In this document: in pieces, positions 25,936 to 35,416 of the stretch
How the letters are laid out: every line of letters starts with the position of its first letter
Numbering within the stretch: the first letter of the stretch is position 1
DNA from: Leisingera coralii
GTDB taxonomy: Bacteria > Pseudomonadota > Alphaproteobacteria > Rhodobacterales > Rhodobacteraceae
Direction: 5' to 3'
Assembly (NCBI RefSeq): GCF_049056525.1
Contig: NZ_JBHUPT010000069.1
Span: forward strand, 1 to 64,000
Length of the DNA stretch: 64,000 nucleotides
Made by a program: the position numbers and the translations under genes
The notes under the pieces: model-generated
The model's database searches: none
Told to the model about the DNA's origin: nothing
The model's input: only the letters and a program-made list of their open reading frames with translations

Positions 25936-27060
25936 TCAGACGCCCAAAGCCGCCCGAACGACCTTAAGCCGTGAGCGCGACACCGGTACCTTGGCCAGAC
26001 CCGGGATATCGAAATGGCAGACACCGTTGTCCTTCAGCCGCTCGAAGCCGCTGACATGCGCCGGGTTGATCAGGTAAGAGCGGTGGCTCTTGATGAAATC
26101 CGTTTGCGCCAAGCGCCGCTCAGCCTCGGTGATCGACCAGCTGCAGAAATGCTGGCCGGCAGCGGTGTAGAGGTGGGTGTAATGCCCTTCGGCCCGGATT
26201 GCCGCCACCGCGTCGGCGGAAAAGAACTGAGTGCGGCCTTCCTGCTCATACGGGATCTGCCGCGAAACCGGTGCGGGTTCCGCTTCCGGCTCTGCACCGG
26301 CAGCAGGCGGCGGCGCGCTGTCCAGGGCGGGCTGGGCAATCGGGGAAGAGGGCTTCAGAAAGGTGACGCCAGTGAGCAGAAACGCTCCGCAAAGGGCAAA
26401 ACTGGTCAGCACCACCCCGATGGCCAATGTCTCTTTGCCGATCAGCGGCCCGACCTGGCTGGCCGCCTCCAGCGGGGTGAAGCTGGTGCCGGCGATGGCG
26501 ATGAAATGCACGGTAAAGACCGCCAGGCCAAAGCCGGCGGTGCCCAGCAGGATGTTGCGGTGACTGCGCTCGCCATAGGCAATTGAAAACGCTGCGGTGT
26601 TGAGCACGCAGGAGGCGGAAACAGCCAGAGCAATGCCGCCGGGAGTATACAGAGCGCGGCACAACTCCAGCCCGGCCATTCCGATGTAGTGCATCGCCAG
26701 CACCCCCAGCCCCACCGTGGTTCCGGCAAGGGCCACGGTCATCCGGGTGCGCTGCCAGAAATGCAGGATCAATAGGGCGGTACCGACCACCAGGATAGCC
26801 ACCAGCGCCGAGGCCAGGGTGACAGCCGAGTCATAGTAGAACTGGATCGGCAGCTGCAGGCCGAGCATTGCCACGAAGTGCATAGACCAGATGCCGCCGC
26901 CAAGCGCCACCGCTGACAGCGCAATCGCGAGCTTCCGCTGCGCGAAGGAACGCGCCGACAATCCCTTGGTCAGCGATAACCCCGTGAAACCCGCAACCAG
27001 GGCAACAAAAAAAGAAGCCGCCACCAGCCCTTGGTTATGCGTGTAATCTAGGACCTGCAT
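25936..27060 (-). CDS. coxC: CoxC-like MHYT membrane sensor with LytTR DNA-binding domain
   Basis: This 374-residue protein has about seven transmembrane segments in its first 250 residues, with MHYT-type motifs SMHFVAML, AMHYIGMAG and a degenerate TVHFIAIAG. These are proposed to bind a metal and sense a diatomic gas. A Pro/Ala-rich linker (about residues 245-280) leads to a C-terminal LytTR domain (about 280-374) with TQFFSADAVAAIRAEGHYT and FIKSHRSYLINPAHV. The architecture matches CoxC and CoxH next to form I CO dehydrogenase genes, and the position directly upstream of coxM agrees. The ATG at 27060 gives the expected N-terminus. Confidence 0.85.
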   Translation of the reverse strand: MQVLDYTHNQGLVAASFFVALVAGFTGLSLTKGLSARSFAQRKLAIALSAVALGGGIWSMHFVAMLGLQLPIQFYYDSAVTLASALVAILVVGTALLILHFWQRTRMTVALAGTTVGLGVLAMHYIGMAGLELCRALYTPGGIALAVSASCVLNTAAFSIAYGERSHRNILLGTAGFGLAVFTVHFIAIAGTSFTPLEAASQVGPLIGKETLAIGVVLTSFALCGAFLLTGVTFLKPSSPIAQPALDSAPPPAAGAEPEAEPAPVSRQIPYEQEGRTQFFSADAVAAIRAEGHYTHLYTAAGQHFCSWSITEAERRLAQTDFIKSHRSYLINPAHVSGFERLKDNGVCHFDIPGLAKVPVSRSRLKVVRAALGV

Positions 27061-27284
27061 GACAGGAATCCTTAGCGGCTCCGGGTGCAGCCTGCAACAA
27101 AGGTGTCGAACTGCCCGGTGCAAAACCGGTTTGAGACCGGGTCCAGCGCCTGAAAGTCCGGATCCGCTTTACCTATTGCGCATGTTCACGACAAATCGAA
27201 GTGCGGCTGAAACCGAGATGCCATTAAGGCTGTGCCGGAGCCCCTCAGTTCCTTCCGTTTGTGCAGGGACCGGCCACCTTCGCC

Positions 27285-28859
27285 TCAAGCAGCCGCTGAG
27301 GTTGAAGCTTGCGCGGAAGGGCCGGTTGTAAAACGCGCCATCAGCTCTGTCAGTTTCTGAGAGTCTGAATGCAGCATGTGCCCGGCTGCGGTTGCTTCCT
27401 CGACCATGGCAGCATTCTGCTGCGTTACTTGGTCCAGCTGGCTCACCCCGGTATTGATTTCACTCAAGCCCGTTGCTTGCTCGACAGCGCCCTCGGCGAT
27501 GTTCGACACAAGCCCGCTGATATGGTTTACCTGCTCGACGATCTTCTCGATCGCCTCCCCGGCTTTGCCCACCAGTTCGACGCCCTGGCCGACATGGCCG
27601 GAGCTTTCGCCGATCAGGCCCTTGATCTCGGTTGCGGCATCGGCGGACCGTTGCGCCAGCGCCCGAACCTCCGAGGCAACCACGGCAAATCCCTTGCCCG
27701 CCTCGCCGGCGCGGGCGGCTTCAACGCCGGCGTTCAGCGCCAAGAGGTTAGTCTGGAAGGCAATATCATCGATAACGCTGATGATCCGCGCGATTTGCGA
27801 CGAAGAGTCCTCTATGGCGCTCATCGCCGAGACCGCTTCCTTGACGATCTCGCCGCTGTTAACAGCCTCCAACCGGGCCTCGTCCATGGTTCTTTCCACG
27901 CTTTTTGCCCCTTCCGCCGCCGATTTTACCGATACAGTCAGCTCCTCCAGCGCAGCAGCTGTCTGCTCCAGAGTGGCTGCCTGGCCTTCGGTCCGGTTGG
28001 AGAGATCATCCGAAGCCCGGCTGATTTCGGTGGCACCGTTGTTGATGCTGCTTGTGGCATCCAGAACCTGGCTGATGGTTTCATTCATCGTGTCCACCGT
28101 GGAGTTGAAGTTCTCCCGCAACTGCCGGTACTCCGGCGGAAAGCTCTCGTGAATCCGGCAGTCGAGCCGCCCTTCGGCCAGCTCGCGAAGGTGTTCCCCT
28201 GCAACCTCAACCACGCGCTCAGCATCTTTTTTGTTTTGCGTCGCCTTGGCTTCTGCCCGCTCAGCAGCTTCTGCCTGGTCGCGCGCCGCCTGCTGCTGCA
28301 GTTTCAGCTCCGCATCGGCTGCCAAGCTCTTGCGGAGGCTGATCAGTAAGACGCCCGATTCCAAGAGGACAACGGCAGCATGCAATACCGTGCGCTGCAG
28401 GTTCTCCGTCAGGCCGCCGCTCGGGTAAACCAGAGCAGGCAGCAGCACACTGAAGGAAGTGTGGTGCAAGGCCACCAATACGGTTGCGAAGATCAGCGCG
28501 CGCGGATTGGCCAGGGTCGAAACGATCGCAAGAGCGGCAAAGAACATCATATGCGCGTCGAGCTGCCAAGCGTGGCCGCTAAGCGAGGCAGTGAACAGAA
28601 TGCAATGGGCGATAAAACAGAAACTCAGCAGGTAGTCGCGCGTCGATTCCGTCAGCCTCTGGGACACGAATGCCAAAGCGCCAAGAGCCAAACTCAGGAT
28701 TGCGAACATCCACCAGCCGGCAGAGCCGTTCAAGAAATATGCGGCAAGGGCTGGGATCGGCATCAAAAGCCAGCTGGAGTTCTGCTGGATGCGCCGCTCT
28801 GTTGCCACGGTTTCAGCGGAGCGGCTGTTTTGCGGCCCGGACGCCTTCATTTTGCGCAT
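27285..28859 (-). CDS. methyl-accepting chemotaxis protein with multi-pass membrane sensor
   Basis: This 524-residue chemoreceptor has an N-terminal membrane domain with about six hydrophobic segments (residues 30-175) instead of the usual periplasmic sensor. The domain carries conserved-looking polar residues in SGHAWQLDAHMMFFAAL and ALHHTSFSVLLPALVYPSGG. A coiled-coil and HAMP-like region (about 180-280) follows, then a signalling hairpin with the tip DIAFQTNLLALNAGVEAARA. No C-terminal NWETF-type tether is present. It overlaps the preceding small exported-protein gene by 13 bases and is upstream of coxC on the same strand. Ligand is unknown. Confidence 0.88.
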   Translation of the reverse strand: MRKMKASGPQNSRSAETVATERRIQQNSSWLLMPIPALAAYFLNGSAGWWMFAILSLALGALAFVSQRLTESTRDYLLSFCFIAHCILFTASLSGHAWQLDAHMMFFAALAIVSTLANPRALIFATVLVALHHTSFSVLLPALVYPSGGLTENLQRTVLHAAVVLLESGVLLISLRKSLAADAELKLQQQAARDQAEAAERAEAKATQNKKDAERVVEVAGEHLRELAEGRLDCRIHESFPPEYRQLRENFNSTVDTMNETISQVLDATSSINNGATEISRASDDLSNRTEGQAATLEQTAAALEELTVSVKSAAEGAKSVERTMDEARLEAVNSGEIVKEAVSAMSAIEDSSSQIARIISVIDDIAFQTNLLALNAGVEAARAGEAGKGFAVVASEVRALAQRSADAATEIKGLIGESSGHVGQGVELVGKAGEAIEKIVEQVNHISGLVSNIAEGAVEQATGLSEINTGVSQLDQVTQQNAAMVEEATAAGHMLHSDSQKLTELMARFTTGPSAQASTSAAA

Positions 28860-29146
28860 AGTTCCAAAATCTTTCTTCCATTTACAACCAGCCAGGCACC
28901 CTGGCTGTAGAGCCGGTCAACGCTGCGTGGAGACTCCAGCAGCACCAGGGCACCCATCGGGGCGCGTTCTGGCGTAACTTCCTGCACTTCGGAGCTTGCG
29001 GCGATTTCGGCAGCGCTCTTTCCCCAAGGAGGCGCAATTACCAATGCCACCTCTCCTGCCAGCGGACGGCCCTCAGCAACCAGCATGAGCGCTGGCGAGC
29101 AAAGCACGATGGCTGCCGCAGCAAGTATCAGAAACACGTTCTGCAT
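28847..29146 (-). CDS. small exported protein of unknown function
   Basis: This 99-residue protein begins with a hydrophobic signal or anchor (MQNVFLILAAAAIVLCSPALMLV) followed by a short soluble domain containing APPWGKSAAEIAASSE and GAWLVVNGRKILELCAK. AAAGGAAAA lies upstream of the ATG. Its 3' end overlaps the chemoreceptor start, so the two are probably co-expressed. I do not recognise a family. Confidence 0.6.
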   Translation of the reverse strand: MQNVFLILAAAAIVLCSPALMLVAEGRPLAGEVALVIAPPWGKSAAEIAASSEVQEVTPERAPMGALVLLESPRSVDRLYSQGAWLVVNGRKILELCAK

Positions 29147-29387
29147 GACTTTTCCTTTGCAGCAGGTCCTAGCCGAGATTCATTTTGAAATTCTTAAGCG
29201 ATCAGAAGCCCGCAGCGCTGGCTGGCCAGTCATTGAAATAGCTGCCCGAAGTCTTGCGCCGTTGGTTCAATGGCAAAATGAACCGCGCCGGGCGGTCTGC
29301 GGCCTAAATTTACCGGTCCGGCGCCGGATGGCCTTTGAGGACCGGGAACGGTTCGCCCAGCCGGGAAGCTGCGGCGGATTAAGTCTG

Positions 29388-30902
29388 CTAGCTGCGCGTG
29401 CGTGCCGAGCGCTCCCTGATCTCAGCGGGGATCTTGTTGCGCTGGATTTTCCCGGAAGGGCCTTTGGGAAGCTCGGCCAGAATGTGCACCTCGTCAGGGG
29501 ATTTGAATTTCCCGAGCTGGGACCGGCAGATCTCGATCAGCTCCAGCGGGGTCAGGCTGGAGCCGTCGCGGATCTTCACCGCGGCTTCGACCGTCTCGCC
29601 GTAGCTGTTGCAGGGGCGCCCGAAGGCGGCGGCCTCGATCACGTCCGGGTGGGAATAGAGCGCCTCGTCGATCTCGCGCGGGGCGATGTTTTCGCCGCCC
29701 TTGATGATCAGCTCCTTCAGGCGGCCAGTGACGAAGACATAGCCGTCGCCGTCGATCCGCCCCAGATCGCCGGTGCGCAGCCAGCCGTCGGGGGTGAAGG
29801 TTGCGGCTGTGGCTTCCGGGTTGTTCAGGTACTCCAGCATCACGTTGGGGCCGCGCACCGCCAGCTCGCCTTCGCTGCCATTGGTGACGGGCTGAAGGTT
29901 TGCATCCAGGATCGTCACCTCGTTGCCAAAGGCGATGCCGGGGGAGCCGATCTTGCGGATGCCCGGGGGCAGGGGGTTCGACAGGATCTGGGCTGCCGTC
30001 TCTGTCAGGCCCATGGTTTCGATCACCGGCATGCCGAAGCGGTCCTCGAACGCGCGCTGCACGTCGGGGGCCAGCGCCGAGGATGCCGACCGGCCGAAGC
30101 GCAGCCGCGCCTTGGTACTGTCCACGGGGTCCAGGTCCGAATGCAGCAGGTGCGAGATGATGGTCGGGACCACCGAGAACCAGGTCGCCTTTGACCAGCC
30201 GGCATGGGCCCAGAAACGGCTGGCGGAGAACCGCGCGCACATCGCGAGCGAACCGCCGGAGATCAGCGCGCCCATCACTGTTACGCAGAGCCCGTTGATG
30301 TGGTAGATCGGCAGCACGCAGAGACCGCGGTCCTGCGGTGTCAGCTCATGCGCCACGGCGGTGGTCCAGCCGCCCGCCAGCAGGCTGGCGTGCGTATGCA
30401 CCACCCCCTTGGGCTGGCCGGTGGTGCCGGAGGTGTACATCAGCAAAGCGTGGTCACCGGCAGAGAGCGGGTGCAGCTCTGCCGGTGACCCGCCGGCTGC
30501 CGCCGCCTGGTCCAAAGGGGAAATTGAAGACAGGCTGGCAGTCTGCTCGAACAGGTCCGACTGACTCGGGTGCACAAAGGCAAAGCGGGCGCCGCTGTGC
30601 TGCAGGGCGTAGGAAACGGCGCTGCTGCCCGCAACAAGGTTGATCATCGTGGCGCGGAAGCCGCCGTAAAGCACGCCGAACAGGCATTCAAGCGCTTCGC
30701 GCCCGTTGGGGTGCAGGATGGCGATGCTCTCGCCCTTGGAGACACCCCGGGCGGTCAGATAGCGGGCAATGGCTTCTGCCGTCTCGCGCAGCTCCGCCCA
30801 GGACAGATCGGGGTCGCCATCGGGAAAGACAAAGCCGGTGCCGCCCTCAGCAGCACGTTTGTCCAGCCAATCGCGGATGGTTCCCTTGGGCGGTTCCATC
30901 AT
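29388..30902 (-). CDS. sauT: AMP-forming acyl-CoA ligase, probable sulfoacetate-CoA ligase
   Basis: This 504-residue ANL-superfamily ligase has LLMYTSGTTGQPKG (P-loop), MGLTETA (A5), LRTGDLG (A7) and a catalytic Lys in GPSGKIQRNKI. It overlaps the upstream acylating aldehyde dehydrogenase by four bases. In Cupriavidus necator, SauT activates sulfoacetate to sulfoacetyl-CoA and SauS reduces it to sulfoacetaldehyde, with the two genes adjacent. The pairing here, next to a transporter and LacI regulator and about 29 kb from xsc, supports the same role. Sequence alone would allow another small carboxylate. Confidence 0.72.
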   Translation of the reverse strand: MMEPPKGTIRDWLDKRAAEGGTGFVFPDGDPDLSWAELRETAEAIARYLTARGVSKGESIAILHPNGREALECLFGVLYGGFRATMINLVAGSSAVSYALQHSGARFAFVHPSQSDLFEQTASLSSISPLDQAAAAGGSPAELHPLSAGDHALLMYTSGTTGQPKGVVHTHASLLAGGWTTAVAHELTPQDRGLCVLPIYHINGLCVTVMGALISGGSLAMCARFSASRFWAHAGWSKATWFSVVPTIISHLLHSDLDPVDSTKARLRFGRSASSALAPDVQRAFEDRFGMPVIETMGLTETAAQILSNPLPPGIRKIGSPGIAFGNEVTILDANLQPVTNGSEGELAVRGPNVMLEYLNNPEATAATFTPDGWLRTGDLGRIDGDGYVFVTGRLKELIIKGGENIAPREIDEALYSHPDVIEAAAFGRPCNSYGETVEAAVKIRDGSSLTPLELIEICRSQLGKFKSPDEVHILAELPKGPSGKIQRNKIPAEIRERSARTRS

Positions 30903-32320
30903 TGGCCCGCCTCCGCCCAGTAGCTGGCAAAGATGTCCTTGAGCGCGGGCTCGCGGGAAGGGATTTCGCGCACGATCTTGGTGGTCTGCACGAAGTGGCG
31001 CCAGTTGAGGTTGGTGTCGATGGAGTTGCCGCCCCAGCTGCCGCAGCCCATCGACAGGGAGAATGGCATCCCGTTGGTGAAGGCGCCGCCGGTGGCGAAG
31101 GTATGCGCCTGGTTGACGATCACACGGCAGGTGGACAGTTCGCGGCCCATCTCAATGGCGCGTTCGTCCTTGGCGGTGTGAATGCCTATCGAGTGGCCTG
31201 CGCCCTGATGGTTCAGGATGCGGGATGCAATAGCTTTGGCATCTGCAAAGTCCGCCGCGCGGTAGACGGCCAGAATGCGGCTCAGCTTCTCGCCGGACAG
31301 CGGGTGGTTCGGGCCGATGCCCTTGGTCTCCACCGCCAGGAATTTGGTGTCTGAGGGGACTTTGCCGGCCATGCCCAATGCGGCCAGCATCTTGCCGGCG
31401 TCCTGGGCGATGACCTCGCGGTTCAGATGGCCGCCCGGCCAGAGTCTGGCGATGATGCCGCCGGCCTCGGCCTCGGGCACCAGCGCACCGCCTTCCCGGG
31501 CGAGCGCTGCAATGAAAAGGTCATAGATGGCATCCACCACCACGACGGAGTTTTCCGAGGAACAGGAGGTGGCGTTGTCGAAACACTTGGAGGCGGTGAT
31601 CTTGGCCGCGGCATCGGCCAGATCCGCGGTTTCATCCACAATCACGGTCACATTGCCGGCGCCGACAGCCACGGCAGGCGTGCCGCAGGACTGGGCGCGG
31701 TGGACGTTGTTCTGGCTGCCGGTGCAGATCACCCGGTCGGCGGCTTCCATCAGCGCCTGGGTCTTGGCCTTGGAACCGGGGGCCGGGATCATCTGCACCA
31801 GATCAGGATTGAGTCCCAGCTTGGCAAACTCGGCGTGGATATAGCTGAGCAGCAGCTCGCAGGAGGCGACGCCCTTGGGGGAGGGGGCCACGACGATGGC
31901 ATTGCCGCCCTTCAGCGCGTTGATGATGTTGTTGGCAGGCGTCGCCGCCGGATTGGTCGAGGGGACAACGGCGCCGATCACGCCGATGGGGCGCATGATT
32001 TCGGTGATGCCGGTTTCAGGGTCGTCGCTGATGATGCCGTGGGTCCGGACACCCGCAATGTCGCGCAGCAGGCCCAGCGTCTTGCGGTGGTTCTTGGTGA
32101 TCTTGTCCGGCACGTTGCCAAGGCCGGTGGTTGCCACCGCCAGCTCCGCCAGGGCGCGGTTGCGGGCGGGTTCCATGATGGCCCAGCCGGCCGCCAGGGC
32201 GGCCTTGTCATACAGTGCCTGGCTTCCCTTGGCCTCGAAGTCCTGTTGGGCGGTGCGGGCGCGCACCACGATCTGTTCCACCTCGGCGGCGCCGGAGGCG
32301 AGTGCGTCCTGAGCGTTCAT
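30899..32320 (-). CDS. sauS: CoA-acylating aldehyde dehydrogenase, probable sulfoacetaldehyde dehydrogenase
   Basis: This 473-residue enzyme of the acylating aldehyde dehydrogenase family has the catalytic cysteine at C253 in TSCSSENSVVV. It has a cofactor-binding region with VICTGSQNNVHRAQSCGTPAVAVGAG and a C-terminal region TFATGGAFTNGMPFSLSMGCGSWGGNS. The overall sequence strongly recalls SauS-type proteins, which reduce sulfoacetyl-CoA to sulfoacetaldehyde with NADPH or NADH. The SauT-like ligase follows immediately (ATGA overlap). The product would enter the xsc reaction encoded at the left edge. Confidence 0.78.
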   Translation of the reverse strand: MNAQDALASGAAEVEQIVVRARTAQQDFEAKGSQALYDKAALAAGWAIMEPARNRALAELAVATTGLGNVPDKITKNHRKTLGLLRDIAGVRTHGIISDDPETGITEIMRPIGVIGAVVPSTNPAATPANNIINALKGGNAIVVAPSPKGVASCELLLSYIHAEFAKLGLNPDLVQMIPAPGSKAKTQALMEAADRVICTGSQNNVHRAQSCGTPAVAVGAGNVTVIVDETADLADAAAKITASKCFDNATSCSSENSVVVVDAIYDLFIAALAREGGALVPEAEAGGIIARLWPGGHLNREVIAQDAGKMLAALGMAGKVPSDTKFLAVETKGIGPNHPLSGEKLSRILAVYRAADFADAKAIASRILNHQGAGHSIGIHTAKDERAIEMGRELSTCRVIVNQAHTFATGGAFTNGMPFSLSMGCGSWGGNSIDTNLNWRHFVQTTKIVREIPSREPALKDIFASYWAEAGQ

Positions 32321-32342
32321 GTCTTACCTCGATTTCTAGGCC

Positions 32343-32371
32343 GGGGCGCGCGCTGCGGCTGCGCGCGCCCC
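32343..32371 (-). terminator. GC-rich hairpin after the tctC-type gene
   Basis: A perfect 11-bp stem (GGGGCGCGCGC, 7-base loop, GCGCGCGCCCC) lies between the stop of the binding-protein gene and the start of the aldehyde dehydrogenase gene. There is no clear U-tract. It may stabilise or partially terminate the transporter message. Confidence 0.6.
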
Positions 32372-32390
32372 GAAGGCGTTCCGGCTGGGA

Positions 32391-33350
32391 TCAGAGACCG
32401 GCCAGGAGCTCTTTCAGTGTCTGTTCGCGGGCGGCCCACATCTCCTTGACCTCGTCACGGGTCATGATGTGCATCGGGGATCCGCCAGCCTGCATCTTCT
32501 TGGCGACCCGGTCATTGGCGAACATTGCAGGCACGGTTGCGGCGAGCTTGTCGATCACCTCCTGCGGGGTGTCCTTGGGCACCATGATGCCGCGGAAGTT
32601 GACCGAGGAGTTGTCAACCTCCAGCCCTTGCTCCTGCATGGTGGGTACATCGGGCAGGAAGTCGGAGCGCTGCAGGTCGGCAACCCCCAGGATCTTGACG
32701 TTGCCGGCCTCCTGCGCACGGTAGGCGTCCGAGAGGTTGTTGATGCCACCCATCACCTCACCGGCGATCACCGCCTTCATCGCGGCCGCGCCGCCGCCCT
32801 TGGTTGGGATGTAGGCCATCTTCACGTCCGCCGCCCTTTCGATCTGCAGCGCGGCGATGTGGTGGCCGACAAACAGGCCGGCGCCGGAAAAGGTCAGTTT
32901 GCCCGGGTTCTCCTGGGCGTAGGCGACCACATCGGCCATCGAGTTGAACGGGCTGTCAGCTCCCACGACAAACACTGCCGGATCGGCGCCCCAGTTGGCG
33001 ATCGGTTCGAAACTGTCCGCGGAATACTGCACGCCGCCCTTGATCGACTGGGCGATGAAATGGGGCACGTTGTAGGCCGCGAGCGTGTAGCCGTCGGCAT
33101 CGGCCTGGGTGGCAAACCAGTTCCAGCCGACACGGCCGCCGGCACCGGGCTTGTTGATGATGGCGATGGGCATTCCCAGCGCATCCTCGTTGCCCGCGGT
33201 CATGGTGACGATCCGGGCCTGAAAATCGGTCGCCCCGCCGGCCCCGTAGGAGACCATCATCATGATCGGGCGTTCCGGATATTCCTCGGCCATGGCAGCG
33301 CCTGCCAGGCCCATCAGCGCGATGGCGGCGCCTGCAATCAGTGTCTTCAT
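32391..33350 (-). CDS. tripartite tricarboxylate transporter binding protein (TctC family)
   Basis: This 319-residue exported binding protein has a signal peptide ending GAAMAEEYPERP and TctC-family motifs: SYGAGGATDFQAR, NKPGAGGRVGWNW and VPTMQEQGLEV. It is the periplasmic component of a TTT system with the membrane proteins encoded upstream. Because the same operon continues with SauST-like genes, sulfoacetate is the most economical ligand. The published sulfoacetate system in C. necator uses a different, MFS-type carrier, so this would be an alternative transporter. Confidence 0.83.
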   Translation of the reverse strand: MKTLIAGAAIALMGLAGAAMAEEYPERPIMMMVSYGAGGATDFQARIVTMTAGNEDALGMPIAIINKPGAGGRVGWNWFATQADADGYTLAAYNVPHFIAQSIKGGVQYSADSFEPIANWGADPAVFVVGADSPFNSMADVVAYAQENPGKLTFSGAGLFVGHHIAALQIERAADVKMAYIPTKGGGAAAMKAVIAGEVMGGINNLSDAYRAQEAGNVKILGVADLQRSDFLPDVPTMQEQGLEVDNSSVNFRGIMVPKDTPQEVIDKLAATVPAMFANDRVAKKMQAGGSPMHIMTRDEVKEMWAAREQTLKELLAGL

Positions 33351-33392
33351 TTTCTTCTCCTCCCTTTTTGGTTTCGGACCGTGCGCAAACGG

Positions 33393-33848
33393 TCAGAACA
33401 GAATTTCCCGCGGCGTGTAGACGCTCAGCAGATTGGCAAAGAGGCCGTACATCACCGCCACGAACACTGCGGTGATCAGCGCGCGCCGGATCCAGGTCTT
33501 GCCTTCGGAATGCGGCGCCGGGTCGTAGAGCGACAGCAGAATGAAAAAGGCGATGGCGGTGGCGGTGTAGAACCCCAGCGCCTTGGCGGCCCAGAAGACA
33601 TAGACCAGCATCACCGCCAGACCCGGAACCATGTTGAGGAACATCGTCCGGGACACGCCGGAGCCGACCTTGCTGAGGCCCAGGACGGCTTTGCCGAAGG
33701 TCCAGCCTGCCAGCACCACGAACACAGATGCGATCAGGCGCGGGAACAGGAAGGCCTCGGCAGGCTGTTGGGTGTAGCTGACCCAGGCGACCCAGATGCC
33801 GACGGCAAAGACTAGGCCGGACCCGAGGATGTGCTGAGACCGGTTCAT
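33393..33848 (-). CDS. tripartite tricarboxylate transporter small membrane subunit (TctB family)
   Basis: This 151-residue membrane protein has four hydrophobic segments, starting MNRSQHILGSGLVFAVGIWV. The ATG at 33848 overlaps the stop of the large subunit by four bases, which fixes the start; a longer frame to 34256 is a shadow of tctA. It would act with the TctA- and TctC-type neighbours. Confidence 0.85.
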   Translation of the reverse strand: MNRSQHILGSGLVFAVGIWVAWVSYTQQPAEAFLFPRLIASVFVVLAGWTFGKAVLGLSKVGSGVSRTMFLNMVPGLAVMLVYVFWAAKALGFYTATAIAFFILLSLYDPAPHSEGKTWIRRALITAVFVAVMYGLFANLLSVYTPREILF

Positions 33849-35356
33849 GCCTGCGCCTCCTCTTTGGTGGTGTAGCGGCTGCTGCGCAGCTCCATCCAGG
33901 CCGAATAGGCGATGGAGGCCAGCACCACGGCGATCAGGAAGATGTTGAGGCCGCCGGTCAGGAAGTAGGCGGACTTGCCGACGGTCGCGTCGGCGATCAT
34001 GCCGCCCTGGATGAAGTTCGACTCCGCGATCGGGCCCAGGATCAGGCCCAGCACCAGCGGCGCGGCGGAGAAGCCGAAACGCTCCAGGAAATACATGCCG
34101 ATGCCGAGGCAGGCCATCACGTAGACGTCGCCCATCGAGCTTTGCACCGAGTAGGCGCCGAAGACGGAGAGGGCGAGCACGATGGCGGCCATCACCGATT
34201 GCGGCACCTGGGCGACGCGGGCGGCGAGGCCTGCGACATAGAGGCCGAAGAGGCACATCAGGACCTGGCCCACCAGCATCGAGTTGATGAAGGTCCAGGC
34301 CACATCCGGGTGATTGTCGAACAGGTCGGAACCCGGAAAGATGCCGTGGATCAGCAGGCCGCCCAGCAGCACCGCGGCGGTGGGGCTGCCGGGGATCGAC
34401 AGCGTGAGCAGCGGCACCAGCGACGGGCCGACCATGGCGTTGTTGGCGGATTCCGCGGCGATCACGCCTTCGCTGTGGCCCTTGCCGAATTTCTCCTTCT
34501 CGGAGGAGAACTTCTTGGTCTGGTCATAGGCCACCAGCCCGGCAATCTGGCCGCCGACGCCGGGGATCAGCCCGATGATGGAGCCGGTGATGGTGCCGAT
34601 GCCAAGGGCGCGCGGGCGGCGCAGCAGTTCGCGGGTGGCGTCAAGCACGGAATGCTTCTGCACCTCGATCACCTCGGCGCCGTCCGCGCGGCGGCCCTTG
34701 GCGAACATGGTGAGCACCTGCGGGATGGCAAAGAGGCCAATGAGCGCCGCGATGATGTTGATGCCGCCGCCAAGCGACGGGTGGAAGATGAAACGCTGAG
34801 CGCCCATGATGTCGTCGAACCCGATGGTGGCGAGCCACAAGCCGATGCAGCCGGAGAGCAGCCCCTTGACCACGGAGGCCGAGTCCAGCGAGCCGATAAC
34901 TGTCACGCCCAGGATCGCCAGCCAGAACAGATGCGAGGGGCCGAAGGCCAGCGCCCACTGGGCCAGCAGCGGGGTCAGGAAGATCAGCAGCAGCACGCCG
35001 AAGATGCCGCCGACGGCGGAGGCCAGGAACGACAGCTGCAGCGCCTTGGCGCCCTGGCCCTGCTTGGCCATCTTGTGACCGTCCAGCGTGGTGGCGATGT
35101 TTGCGGGCGCACCGGGAATCTTCAGAAGGATCGCGCTGACTGCGCCGCCGGCCACGGTGGAGGTATAGGCGGCGCCCAGCAGGATCAGGCCCTGAACGGC
35201 CTCCAGATGGAAGGTGAAGGGGATCAGCAGCGCCACCGCCATTGTCGGCGAAAGCCCCGGGGTCGCCCCCAGGATCAGCCCGCCGATGGTGCCGCCCAGA
35301 AGCAGCAGGAATGACAGCGGTGAGAACACGTCTCCGAAGTAATAAATGAACTCCAT
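33845..35356 (-). CDS. tripartite tricarboxylate transporter large membrane subunit (TctA family)
   Basis: This 503-residue polytopic membrane protein of the TctA family has conserved loops GATPGLSPTMAVALLIPFTF (about residues 30-50) and GLIPGVGGQIAGLVAYDQTKKFS (about 260-282). SIPGSPTAAVLLGGL also matches TctA proteins. The ATG at 35356 follows a strong GGGAGG; the frame extends upstream to 35434 without support. It is the first gene of the operon and diverges from a LacI-type regulator across a likely operator. Confidence 0.9.
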   Translation of the reverse strand: MEFIYYFGDVFSPLSFLLLLGGTIGGLILGATPGLSPTMAVALLIPFTFHLEAVQGLILLGAAYTSTVAGGAVSAILLKIPGAPANIATTLDGHKMAKQGQGAKALQLSFLASAVGGIFGVLLLIFLTPLLAQWALAFGPSHLFWLAILGVTVIGSLDSASVVKGLLSGCIGLWLATIGFDDIMGAQRFIFHPSLGGGINIIAALIGLFAIPQVLTMFAKGRRADGAEVIEVQKHSVLDATRELLRRPRALGIGTITGSIIGLIPGVGGQIAGLVAYDQTKKFSSEKEKFGKGHSEGVIAAESANNAMVGPSLVPLLTLSIPGSPTAAVLLGGLLIHGIFPGSDLFDNHPDVAWTFINSMLVGQVLMCLFGLYVAGLAARVAQVPQSVMAAIVLALSVFGAYSVQSSMGDVYVMACLGIGMYFLERFGFSAAPLVLGLILGPIAESNFIQGGMIADATVGKSAYFLTGGLNIFLIAVVLASIAYSAWMELRSSRYTTKEEAQA

Positions 35357-35416
35357 TCGGGGCCTCCCAACCAGGCTGATCGCGCTTTTGCTTTTGTTGA
35401 CAAAACAGGTTAGGCC

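Noticed and set aside
33393..34256. Long version of the TctB-type gene starting at 34256
   Set aside because: The added 136 residues are Arg/Pro-rich shadow sequence of tctA; the ATG at 33848 overlaps the tctA stop and fits the family.
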